NCBI RefSeq assembly: GCF_937873925.1
Contig: NZ_CALNAT010000050.1
Coordinates: forward strand, 1-5,255
Direction of reading: 5' to 3'
Length of the DNA: 5,255 bases
From: an uncultured Proteiniphilum sp.
GTDB taxonomy: Bacteria > Bacteroidota > Bacteroidia > Bacteroidales > Dysgonomonadaceae
Shown here: positions 1-5,255 of the stretch, piece by piece
Layout: the number at the start of each line of letters is the position of its first letter
Position numbering within the stretch: the first letter of the stretch is position 1
Program-made: the position numbers and the translations under genes
The notes under the pieces: generated by a model
Told to the model about the DNA's origin: nothing
The model's input: only the letters and a program-made list of their open reading frames with translations
Database searches by the model: none

Positions 1-99
1 AGGTGGCTGACCGTGGATCCAATGGCGGAGAAGTATTACTCGATTAGTTCGTATGCGTATTGCGGGAATAATCCGGTGAACCGTATCGACCCGGATGGA
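1..99 (+). repeat. RHS core-end repeat, copy 1 (pairs with 3286-3384)
   Basis: This is the 3' end of the core of the first RHS gene, up to the DPDG codons. Aligned without gaps to 3286-3384, the first 55 bases are identical and nine differences fall between 56 and 87. Similarity stops right after DPDG, where the tips begin. The repeat surely extends to the left beyond the window. Confidence 0.93.
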
Positions 100-822
100 A
101 TGTCGTATGACTGGGTTGAAAATAGGGATAAGCATATTTATTGGGATAAGAATGCAATCTCGCAAGCGACGACAAAAAAGGGTGAAACTTATATTGGCAA
201 AACCGTATATGCAACAAATGCGGACGGAAGTTTCAGATACGGAGATCAATTCGGAAACTGGCATAACTCCGCCCCGTTGGGAGAGGTTACGGTAAGAGGT
301 TTTCAAACTTCGGGAAGCGGGCCGGTAAGTGCGGCCATAAGGCAGGCTGCCGGCGGATATGATCCGAAATGGATTGCAGGCTTCAACAAATTTGTCGAAG
401 GGGGACTTAAAGCGATAGAGCTTACCTTGACGTTTGCCACGCTGGCACACGATCTGAACAACTTGGGCGGCAGTGGAATAAGAGCAGGCGTAAATCTTAT
501 TGATGATGCAGCAAAGGGAGGGAGTAAAGTTCCCAATTTTATAGTAAGTAAAGGAGGAACAGTTTTCCCCGTACCCAGAGGTGCGACAGGACCTATTCCG
601 GCATCAAGTGGAAAAGGTTTTCAATTTATAAAGGGAGTTGGCGACAAAGGACTTAGTCCTAAAGCTATGGGATTTAGATTTATGGATCCAATTACAACTG
701 GAAAGTATCAATATCCTGGGGGTTATGGTTCTTATTTTAATAAAGCAGGACAAACTATTAATCCCTTTACAGGTCAGACAATATCACCTTCAAACCCATG
801 GTGGCATATACCTGCTAAATAA
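1..822 (+). CDS. RHS core C-terminus with variable toxin tip A (5' partial)
   Basis: The gene enters from outside the window already open: codon 1 is the Arg of RWLTVDP, so the GTG at 13 is not its start. Residues 1-33 are the end of the RHS-associated core, with the two Asp-Pro motifs DPMA (6-9) and DPDG (30-33). In characterised RHS proteins this region forms the aspartyl-protease site that frees the tip. All that follows is variable tip. Residues 34 to about 177 look like a linker or pre-toxin part with a GEVTVRG motif (94-100) and a hydrophobic stretch around 135-150. Residues 178-273 form a compact C-terminal domain with FPVPRGATGPIP, GKYQYPGGYGSYFN, NPFTGQTIS and a final NPWWHIP. I take this as the toxin domain. 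It resembles tips seen in other RHS and contact-dependent toxins, but I cannot name the family or its activity. Base composition turns AT-rich near 532, where this domain begins. The downstream gene starts 8 bases after the stop, as expected for an immunity gene. Confidence 0.88.
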   Translation, partial: RWLTVDPMAEKYYSISSYAYCGNNPVNRIDPDGMSYDWVENRDKHIYWDKNAISQATTKKGETYIGKTVYATNADGSFRYGDQFGNWHNSAPLGEVTVRGFQTSGSGPVSAAIRQAAGGYDPKWIAGFNKFVEGGLKAIELTLTFATLAHDLNNLGGSGIRAGVNLIDDAAKGGSKVPNFIVSKGGTVFPVPRGATGPIPASSGKGFQFIKGVGDKGLSPKAMGFRFMDPITTGKYQYPGGYGSYFNKAGQTINPFTGQTISPSNPWWHIPAK

Positions 823-830
823 CATAAATT

Positions 831-1199
831 ATGGAAAAACGAAACTTAAAAAGACCTATATTGAAGTCATTAGAGAAGCTTGAATTGTCAGGTATAACTT
901 TTATCAGAGACTATGTTCAATTTTTATTTGATGGTTCAGTGTTCAATGCTTACACTTTTCCTCAAATAAGAATTGATAAAAAGGTTATCAATTCAACAGA
1001 TATCGGTTATTGTGACACCTTGAGATCTTTAATAAATAAAAAAATTCTTTTTGCAAAAGAGGATAAACAAAAAGAAAAGATTGTGATTCGATTTGAAAAT
1101 GATGTTGAACTCATGATATCATTAAAATTAGAAGATAGAAGTAGTGCAGAAGCTGCAATGCTTCAACTTGAAACGGATGGGGAATGGAATGTTTGGTAG
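831..1199 (+). CDS. Probable immunity protein for toxin tip A
   Basis: A 122-residue protein starting at an ATG 8 bases after the RHS stop, on the same strand, so almost certainly co-transcribed and probably translationally coupled. There is no signal peptide or membrane segment, so it should be cytosolic. The N-terminus is basic (MEKRNLKRPILKSLEKLE). The middle looks like alternating beta strands (ITFIRDYVQFLFDG, FNAYTFPQIRI). The C-terminal half has a strand pair ending in IRFENDVELMISLKLEDRS and a short tail with GEWNVW. This layout, a short acidic C-terminal part and an EDxS-like turn after a strand, resembles small immunity proteins found behind RHS tips, but I cannot assign a family. 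The DNA is much more AT-rich than the RHS core, as usual for exchanged toxin-immunity cassettes. The immunity role is inferred from position, size and cassette layout. Confidence 0.75.
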   Translation: MEKRNLKRPILKSLEKLELSGITFIRDYVQFLFDGSVFNAYTFPQIRIDKKVINSTDIGYCDTLRSLINKKILFAKEDKQKEKIVIRFENDVELMISLKLEDRSSAEAAMLQLETDGEWNVW

Positions 1200-1419
1200 G
1201 ATCAGATTGATATTTCACTAAGGAATAGAAAGTTGCGAAAGAATCGATATCATTATTGCCTATGATTATGTTACCATAGAGATCTACCTCTCTGAAAAGG
1301 GTTCTTGATGTTTCTATTAAACCACCGGTTATAAAGCGACTATTTCTATTGTTTGTTGTCGGTATATTGCTCAGGATATTTGTACAAAGCGTGCAGCAAA
1401 ATATCTTCTCACCCGAACC
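1200..1419 (+). pseudogene. Intergenic stretch with decayed 5' end of the second RHS gene
   Basis: There is no intact gene between the immunity gene and the ATG at 1420. From 1331 to about 1401 one plus-strand frame reads like a signal peptide: ATA, then KRLFLLFVVGILL, then RIFVQSVQQ. The RHS frame of the next gene is already recognisable upstream of its ATG, as KYLLTRTMQDD from 1399. The two frames differ by one base. Restoring one base in or after the AAAA run at 1398-1401 would join them as QQ-(N or K)-YLLTRTMQDD, the usual beginning of Bacteroidetes RHS proteins with a DUF6443-type N-terminus. The codon where a start is expected (1331-1333) is ATA rather than ATG. I read this as a lost start plus a one-base deletion. 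Nothing recognisable was found in 1200-1330. A sequencing error for the missing base cannot be excluded. Confidence 0.5.
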
Positions 1420-4086
1420 ATGCAGGATGACACAGGTACGTCATACAGCGACAAAATCAACTACTTCGACGGTCTGGGACGTCCCGTGGAAACCGTATTG
1501 AGAGAGGCATCCCCCTTACGGAAAGATATCCTCTCCCTGCAGGAATACGACGGCGTGGGCAGGGAAAGCAATGCCTGGCTTCCCGTGCCCGCCGGCAACG
1601 GTACGGGAGCATACATGGAGCCGACCTCATTCAAACCGGCGGCGACGGCCTTTTATTCCGACAGTGCCCCCTACTCCCATCCCGTTTACGAACCTTCACC
1701 CCTGAACCGGGTGACGGAGCGGTACGCTCCGGGGGAGGCATGGCGCATGGCGGAACGTCCGGTAAAAACGGATTATCTGACCAACACCTCTTCGGGAGCA
1801 TGCTCCTGCGCTCTGTATTCCGTCGCCTCCGACAATTCGCTCAAACGAAACGGATACTATGCCGCCTGCGAACTGTTTGTCACCCAAACAACCGATGAAG
1901 ACGGTCACACCGGATACACCTTTACCGATAAATTGGGACAAATGCTGCTGCAGCGGGTGATGAACGGTACGGTAGCACACGATACCTACTACGTGTATGA
2001 CGACTTCGGCAACCTGCGCTACGTGTTGCCGCCGACGACAGCCGATGCACTGACGGCCGCAACAACCTGGCCCGACACCCATGCGGTATTGCAGAACCGC
2101 GTCTATATCTACAAGTACGACGAACGAAACCGTTGCATCTTAAAGAAATTGCCCGGTTGCGATCCGGTGGAGATGACGTACGACCGCTCCGACCGTCTCG
2201 TTTTCAGCCGAGATGGCAACCAAAAGGCAAAGGGGCAATGGACATTCTTCCTGTACGACGTCTTCGGGCGGCAAACCGTTACCGGAACGTGGAAATCGGC
2301 AACGGTGCCGGAAACGGAAAACGAAGTGGTCAAAACCAACTACACCGGCAGCGCCCCTTTGGGCGGATATACGGTGAACCTCGCTCTTGCGCCGGTCGAT
2401 CTGCTGACGGTGAACTATTACGACGATTATGCCTTTGCCTCCGGCCTCTACGGTCTTGCCTACACCGCTCCGCCCGCGGGTTATAAAGAATCGTTCACGT
2501 ACGACAAGACGGGGAACATCCTTACCCTGCAGCGGAAAGGGCTGACCGATAAAAAGCCCGCCCCGTCCGATGCCGACTTCGGGATGATCGACAACCTTTC
2601 TTTCACATACACCGGAAACCGGGTGACCAAGATCACCGACGCGGTAACGTCCGGCCCGCTGTATGCGGGAGCGTTTCATTTCATGGACGGTGCCGATAAA
2701 CCCGCCGAATACCTTTACGATGCCAACGGCAACCTGAAGAAAGATTACAACAAAAAAATAGTGGAAATCCGATATAATTCGTTAAATTTGCCGGAGAGAT
2801 TGCAGTTTGCCAACGGCAACACGATCGATTATGTTTATGATGCCGCCGGACAGAAGTTAAGCGTAACGCACCGTACGGCGGTGACGGGGGTGGTGATCCC
2901 GATGACGGGAGTGATGACGCCGCCGGCTCCCGCACAAATCTTCTCCGAACTCACCACAGACTATTGCGGCAATGTGATGTATGAAGACGGAGAGCCGGTC
3001 CGGATACTTACGGAAGAGGGATACGTAACATTGACGGGAAACGGGAACAACGCTTTTCCGACCTACTATTACTACCTGAAGGATCATCAGGGCAACAACC
3101 GGGTGGTGATCGACCAGGCCGGAACGGTGGAGCAGGTGAACCACTACTATCCTTTCGGCGGACTGTTCGGAGAAGGGCTCCAAACTTCCAACCAGCCCTA
3201 CAGGTACAACGGCAAGGAACTGGACAGGCAGTTGAGCCTTGACCTCTATGACTACGGCGCAAGACACTATGACGCCGCCCTTGGCAGGTGGCTGACCGTG
3301 GATCCAATGGCGGAGAAGTATTACTCGATTAGTTCGTATGTGTATTGTGGGAATAATCCAGTAAGATTTATTGACCCGGATGGAAGAGAATGGAAATATG
3401 TTACAGATGCTAACGGTCATATAACTATCAATGTGACGTTAAATCTCTCTGTGTTGGGCAACTATACAACAGCTCAGATAAATGCTTACCAAAATGCTAT
3501 TTCAACCCAATTTCATAATACAATATCTCAATCTTCGGGCGGAACAATGTCGGGAACTATTACTTTTTATCAAGGGAATGCTGATATTGTACAATCTTTA
3601 TCTTTGGGAGAAATGAATGGTAATATTGGAGGAATGACTTCATATTTTAATTCTTCTGTAAATTTATATAATTCCGCAGGAGAATTAAGGTTGCTTTCTT
3701 CCGTAGCGTCAGACGCAACGCACGAAATGTTGCATACATTGAGATTAGAGCACCCATTTGAAGTAACACAAACAGCGGATACAGAATTGTTAAGAGTAGC
3801 ACCGAATTCTTTTGTGTCGACTTCCACAACAGATAAAAATATTGTAAATAATATTATGAGTTATCCAATGATAACCATTGACGGGCAAAAAGGAAGTAAT
3901 CTAAATTCATTGACAAAAGGACAGTTAAATTTTATGCTAAAAGAGATAGATTTACAAAACCAAGGATATGGTTTTAGACCGCAATACAATCCCTCATTAA
4001 CTCTCGAACAAAACACTACTCTATACAAACAATATTATGATAACTATTGGAACAATCCGCCCGGAACACCTGTCAGGAATCAGTAA
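1420..4086 (+). CDS. RHS repeat protein with metalloprotease-like tip B, 5' end probably lost
   Basis: This 888-residue protein encapsulates and delivers a C-terminal toxin. Residues 1 to about 60 carry the N-terminal RHS signature (YFDGLGRPVETV at 15-26). YD-type repeats follow, for example YDDFGN at 193, YDKTGN at 361, YDANGN at 433 and YDAAGQ at 473. The core contains YLKDHQGNNRVV, YYPFGGL, YRYNGKELD, YDYGARHYD (610-618) and RWLTVDPMA (623-631), and ends at DPDG (652-655). Residues 656-888 are a separate AT-rich tip. It has HEMLHTLRLEH at 768-778, fitting the zincin pattern HExxHxxxxxH with H768, H772 and H778 as zinc ligands and E769 as catalytic base, and a Met-turn NIMSYP around M813. 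It is therefore a probable metzincin-type peptidase, although the usual Gly at the eighth motif position is Arg775. ATG 1420 is the first standard start, yet homology begins about seven codons earlier and no signal peptide precedes it. As it stands the gene may be silent or unexported. The substrate is unknown. Confidence 0.88.
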   Translation: MQDDTGTSYSDKINYFDGLGRPVETVLREASPLRKDILSLQEYDGVGRESNAWLPVPAGNGTGAYMEPTSFKPAATAFYSDSAPYSHPVYEPSPLNRVTERYAPGEAWRMAERPVKTDYLTNTSSGACSCALYSVASDNSLKRNGYYAACELFVTQTTDEDGHTGYTFTDKLGQMLLQRVMNGTVAHDTYYVYDDFGNLRYVLPPTTADALTAATTWPDTHAVLQNRVYIYKYDERNRCILKKLPGCDPVEMTYDRSDRLVFSRDGNQKAKGQWTFFLYDVFGRQTVTGTWKSATVPETENEVVKTNYTGSAPLGGYTVNLALAPVDLLTVNYYDDYAFASGLYGLAYTAPPAGYKESFTYDKTGNILTLQRKGLTDKKPAPSDADFGMIDNLSFTYTGNRVTKITDAVTSGPLYAGAFHFMDGADKPAEYLYDANGNLKKDYNKKIVEIRYNSLNLPERLQFANGNTIDYVYDAAGQKLSVTHRTAVTGVVIPMTGVMTPPAPAQIFSELTTDYCGNVMYEDGEPVRILTEEGYVTLTGNGNNAFPTYYYYLKDHQGNNRVVIDQAGTVEQVNHYYPFGGLFGEGLQTSNQPYRYNGKELDRQLSLDLYDYGARHYDAALGRWLTVDPMAEKYYSISSYVYCGNNPVRFIDPDGREWKYVTDANGHITINVTLNLSVLGNYTTAQINAYQNAISTQFHNTISQSSGGTMSGTITFYQGNADIVQSLSLGEMNGNIGGMTSYFNSSVNLYNSAGELRLLSSVASDATHEMLHTLRLEHPFEVTQTADTELLRVAPNSFVSTSTTDKNIVNNIMSYPMITIDGQKGSNLNSLTKGQLNFMLKEIDLQNQGYGFRPQYNPSLTLEQNTTLYKQYYDNYWNNPPGTPVRNQ
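2881..2922 (+). repeat. Imperfect 21-nt tandem duplication inside the RHS core
   Basis: Two adjacent 21-nt units agree at 16 of 21 positions and encode VTGVVIP and MTGVMTP (residues 488-501), followed by a PAPAQ turn. The duplication lies between the last YD repeats and the conserved core, probably in a surface loop. Confidence 0.6.
3286..3384 (+). repeat. RHS core-end repeat, copy 2 (pairs with 1-99)
   Basis: The matching core end in the second RHS gene, in direct orientation and 3285 bases from copy 1. A crossover between the copies would delete toxin A, its immunity gene and the second core, and would fuse the upstream shell in frame to the metalloprotease tip. Confidence 0.93.
3385..4083 (+). 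other. Tip B domain: zincin (metzincin-like) toxin module
   Basis: This is the variable segment after the core's DPDG, residues 656-888 of the RHS protein. Early parts are strand-rich and low in charge (ITINVTLNLSVLG, GTMSGTITFYQGN). The probable active-site helix is ATHEMLHTLRLEHPF. About 35 residues later comes the Met-turn NIMSYP, a spacing normal for metzincins. The final part, from about residue 825, has LTKGQLNFMLKEIDL and a Tyr/Asn/Pro-rich tail. Codon and base use differ sharply from the GC-rich core, a sign that the tip was acquired independently. Zinc binding and peptidase activity are inferred from the motif. Confidence 0.75.
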
Positions 4087-4507
4087 ATATAACTTATTGA
4101 TTATAATAATGTTTTGTTTGCACTCTTGCTATTCGGTAAAAGGGCAACAAGAAAATTTACAATACGACAGCTTAACGCAGAGAAATGTATATGTTTTTGT
4201 TGAAAAAATGCCCAACTATAATGGTGGAGAAGTAGCTTTTATGACTGATTTTAGCGAAAAATTTCAATATAATTTTTCAGAAAGTGAGGAAATACACACA
4301 AAGTTACGAGTCCAGTTCGTTATTGATACCGCAGGGCATTTAATTGGTGCGAGAATTTATAACAAAACAGCAGACGAATTAACCACTTTTGAAAAAGCAG
4401 GACTAAAAGCACTAAATTTAATGCAAAATTGGCAAGCAGGCAAACATAATAATAAATTGGTCAATGTACTAATAACAAAAACAATACACATTGGCTTAAA
4501 TAATTAG
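4037..4507 (+). CDS. Lipoprotein with TonB C-terminal-like domain, probable immunity to tip B
   Basis: A 156-residue protein. From ATG 4037 it overlaps the RHS gene by 50 bases in another frame, which implies coupled translation. The only other in-frame ATG (4109) lies inside the hydrophobic segment, so 4037 is preferred; the n-region is rather long. Residues 19-31 (NLLIIIMFCLHSC) form a hydrophobic stretch ending in a lipobox-like LHSC, with Cys31 as the lipidation site. No acidic run follows Cys31, so surface export is not suggested and a periplasm-facing lipoprotein is more likely. Residues about 49-156 match the TonB C-terminal fold seen in many Bacteroidetes proteins: VEKMPNYNGGEVAF, LRVQFVIDTAGHLIGARI, a helix with FEKAGLKALNLM, then WQAGKHNNKLVNVLITKTIHI. 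The transmembrane anchor and Pro-rich linker of true TonB are absent, so this is a stand-alone domain. Its position directly after a toxin tip and before a terminator makes an immunity role likely. That would fit a toxin acting in the periplasm. Confidence 0.78.
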   Translation: MITIGTIRPEHLSGISKYNLLIIIMFCLHSCYSVKGQQENLQYDSLTQRNVYVFVEKMPNYNGGEVAFMTDFSEKFQYNFSESEEIHTKLRVQFVIDTAGHLIGARIYNKTADELTTFEKAGLKALNLMQNWQAGKHNNKLVNVLITKTIHIGLNN

Positions 4508-4538
4508 AGAGAACCCGCAAAAAGCGGGTTCTCTTTTT
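4508..4538 (+). terminator. Intrinsic terminator of the second RHS unit
   Basis: A perfect 11-bp inverted repeat (AGAGAACCCGC at 4508-4518 and its complement at 4524-4534) encloses a five-A loop and runs into a T tract ending at 4538. The left arm begins immediately after the TAG stop (4505-4507) of the lipoprotein gene. It should end transcription of the RHS and immunity unit. Confidence 0.92.
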
Positions 4539-4540
4539 AA

Positions 4541-4755
4541 TGCAATCGCTTTGCGATAAAAGGGGGGGCTTTTGAGCGGCGAAGCCGCTAAAAAAAGAAT
4601 TTAAATACACCTTTTTGCCCTCAAACGCTTTGCCTGTCGGCGTTTCGCCCTCTTTTCCTCTCTTTTTTATCATCCATTTCCCCACAGGCGTTTCAGCAGG
4701 TTGGAAAGAGTTTTTTGTAGTTGTTTTTCTTTGTTTTTTCTCTTGGTTTAAGAAA
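4541..4755. other. Gene-free stretch with small hairpins and pyrimidine-rich DNA
   Basis: No convincing gene is seen here on either strand. Three short GC hairpins with 3-nt loops are visible: ATCGC/GCGAT at 4545-4557, AGCGGC/GCCGCT at 4575-4589, and GGCG/CGCC at 4639-4649. A run of seven G lies at 4562-4568. From about 4610 the plus strand is strongly pyrimidine-rich, with several long T runs. The motif GGCGTTTC occurs twice (4639 and about 4687) in similar surroundings. The stretch may be an intergenic repeat that served as the target for the insertion sequence next to it; no function is claimed. Confidence 0.4.
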
Positions 4756-4762
4756 TGGATAA

Positions 4763-4781
4763 TCCGGAGCATACCCACCCA
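4763..4781 (+). repeat. IS21-type end motif, copy 1
   Basis: TCCGGAGCATACCCACCCA. This is the outermost of three direct copies and lies close to the presumed tip of the insertion sequence. It is a probable transposase-binding site. Confidence 0.75.
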
Positions 4782-4923
4782 GATTCCGGTAAAAAAAGCG
4801 GAATTCAGAAAGAAGGTAAATCTTTAAAAATCCGACATTTCGTCATGTATTTGTATTAAATAAGGAGCAAAATGTAAATAAGGTAAGCTAAAAATAAGGG
4901 TAAAAAGGGCGCGCGCCTCCTTT

Positions 4924-4942
4924 TCCGGAGCATATGCACCCA
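4924..4942 (+). repeat. IS21-type end motif, copy 2
   Basis: TCCGGAGCATATGCACCCA. It differs from copies 1 and 3 at two central positions and starts 161 bases after copy 1. Confidence 0.72.
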
Positions 4943-5014
4943 ATTTTTCAATTTAATATCCTTATATAAAGCAGGTTGTTTACAGCGTTGCTACTTTTCA
5001 AGCAATTTTCGTAT

Positions 5015-5033
5015 TCCGGAGCATACCCACCCA
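5015..5033 (+). repeat. IS21-type end motif, copy 3
   Basis: TCCGGAGCATACCCACCCA, identical to copy 1, starting 91 bases after copy 2 and 75 bases before the transposase start. A site so close to the gene could also let the transposase affect its own expression, which is inference. Confidence 0.75.
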
Positions 5034-5089
5034 CTTGTTGATTATTTTTCTTATGATTGTGTGATTCTTCAATTCAATCGCATAATCAT

Positions 5090-5255
5090 ATGGCAGGAAA
5101 AATTATTAACACGAGTAAAGTAAAACAAGCGCTGCGCATGCATGCGCAAGGGTTTTCCAATCGTTGTATAGCCGATAAACTGGGGCTGTACAAGGGAACT
5201 GTGAATAACTATGTGAACAGGGTCAAAAATCACGGATACCGTATAGAGGATTTGT
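5090..5255 (+). CDS. istA: IS21-family transposase IstA, N-terminus (3' partial)
   Basis: 55 residues from ATG 5090 to the window edge, with the frame still open. The start MAGKIINTSKVKQALRMHAQ followed by GFSNRCIADKLGLYKGTVNNYV is typical of Bacteroidetes IstA proteins. It forms the N-terminal helix-turn-helix (about residues 11-45) that binds the repeats at the element's ends. The catalytic DDE (rve) domain would follow outside the window, and then istB, the ATPase helper. The three 19-bp motif copies upstream support the assignment. Only the DNA-binding part is visible, so it cannot be told whether the gene is intact. Confidence 0.87.
   Translation, partial: MAGKIINTSKVKQALRMHAQGFSNRCIADKLGLYKGTVNNYVNRVKNHGYRIEDL

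Larger units (their letters stand above)
4756..5255 (+). mobile_element. Left end of an IS21-family insertion sequence (partial)
   Basis: The window ends inside this element. It is recognised by the N-terminus of an IstA-type transposase at 5090 and by three direct copies of a 19-bp motif upstream of it. IS21-family elements carry several such terminal repeats as transposase-binding sites. The outer boundary is placed at the TG at 4756-4757, just before the first motif copy, because elements of this family usually begin with TG. This boundary is an estimate. The right end, istB and the target duplication lie beyond the window. Confidence 0.7.

Noticed and set aside
2140..2679. Long minus-strand frames opposite the RHS core (also around 1696-2082 and 2857-3420)
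   Set aside because: These are shadow frames in GC-rich coding DNA. The plus strand holds an unbroken RHS protein with clear YD repeats and core motifs.
4575..4597. Hairpin followed by seven A, considered as a minus-strand terminator
   Set aside because: For a minus-strand terminator the T tract must follow the stem in that direction. Here the T-equivalent run precedes it, so the geometry is wrong.
4461..4778. 105-codon minus-strand frame with repeated ETPxGK-like phrases
   Set aside because: It overlaps the lipoprotein end, the terminator hairpin and the insertion-sequence end. The repeated phrases follow from the repeated GGCGTTTC context and pyrimidine-rich DNA. No domain is recognisable.
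4615..4827. 70-codon plus-strand frame rich in Phe, Ser and Pro
   Set aside because: Its composition comes from T-rich runs, and it crosses the presumed left boundary of the insertion sequence. There is no recognisable motif.
4840..4860. Possible Bacteroides-type promoter (TAnnTTTG-like TGTATTTG) before the transposase
   Set aside because: The TA of the -7 element is not matched and no TTTG at the right distance upstream is convincing.

Overview
The window looks like accessory DNA of a Bacteroidales bacterium (Bacteroides or Parabacteroides type). This rests on the style of the RHS proteins (an LTRTM / YFDGLGRP start, YD repeats and a core ending in NNPV..IDPDG), on a TonB-C-like lipoprotein typical of this phylum, and on an IS21-family element. 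It carries two consecutive RHS polymorphic-toxin units followed by the left part of an insertion sequence. No essential gene or RNA gene is visible.

Layout. (1) Positions 1-822 are the 3' end of an RHS gene whose shell lies outside the window: the last 33 core residues up to IDPDG, then a variable tip of about 240 residues (toxin A). (2) Positions 831-1199 hold a small cytosolic-type protein, the probable immunity partner of toxin A. (3) Positions 1200-1419 hold no intact gene. Their right part reads as the decayed 5' end of a second RHS gene: a signal-peptide-like segment behind an ATA codon, and one missing base before the RHS frame. (4) Positions 1420-4086 are a nearly complete second RHS core with a different tip: a zinc-metalloprotease-like domain (HEMLHTLRLEH plus an NIMSYP Met-turn). 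(5) Positions 4037-4507 overlap its end and encode a lipoprotein with a TonB C-terminal-like domain, the probable immunity protein of tip B, followed by a strong intrinsic terminator. (6) Positions 4541-4755 hold short hairpins and pyrimidine-rich DNA without a credible gene. (7) From about 4756 to the window end lies the left end of an IS21-family element, with three copies of a 19-bp motif and the start of istA.

How it fits together. Both tips are joined to nearly the same core: positions 1-99 and 3286-3384 match, with the first 55 bases identical. The second unit lacks a usable start and signal peptide. The simplest model, which is inference, is an active RHS gene (mostly off the window) with toxin A and its immunity gene, followed by a silent or decaying cassette. 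Recombination through the shared core could place the metalloprotease tip and its immunity gene behind the active shell. The two immunity candidates differ in predicted location, one cytosolic and one a lipoprotein, which suggests that the toxins act in different compartments.
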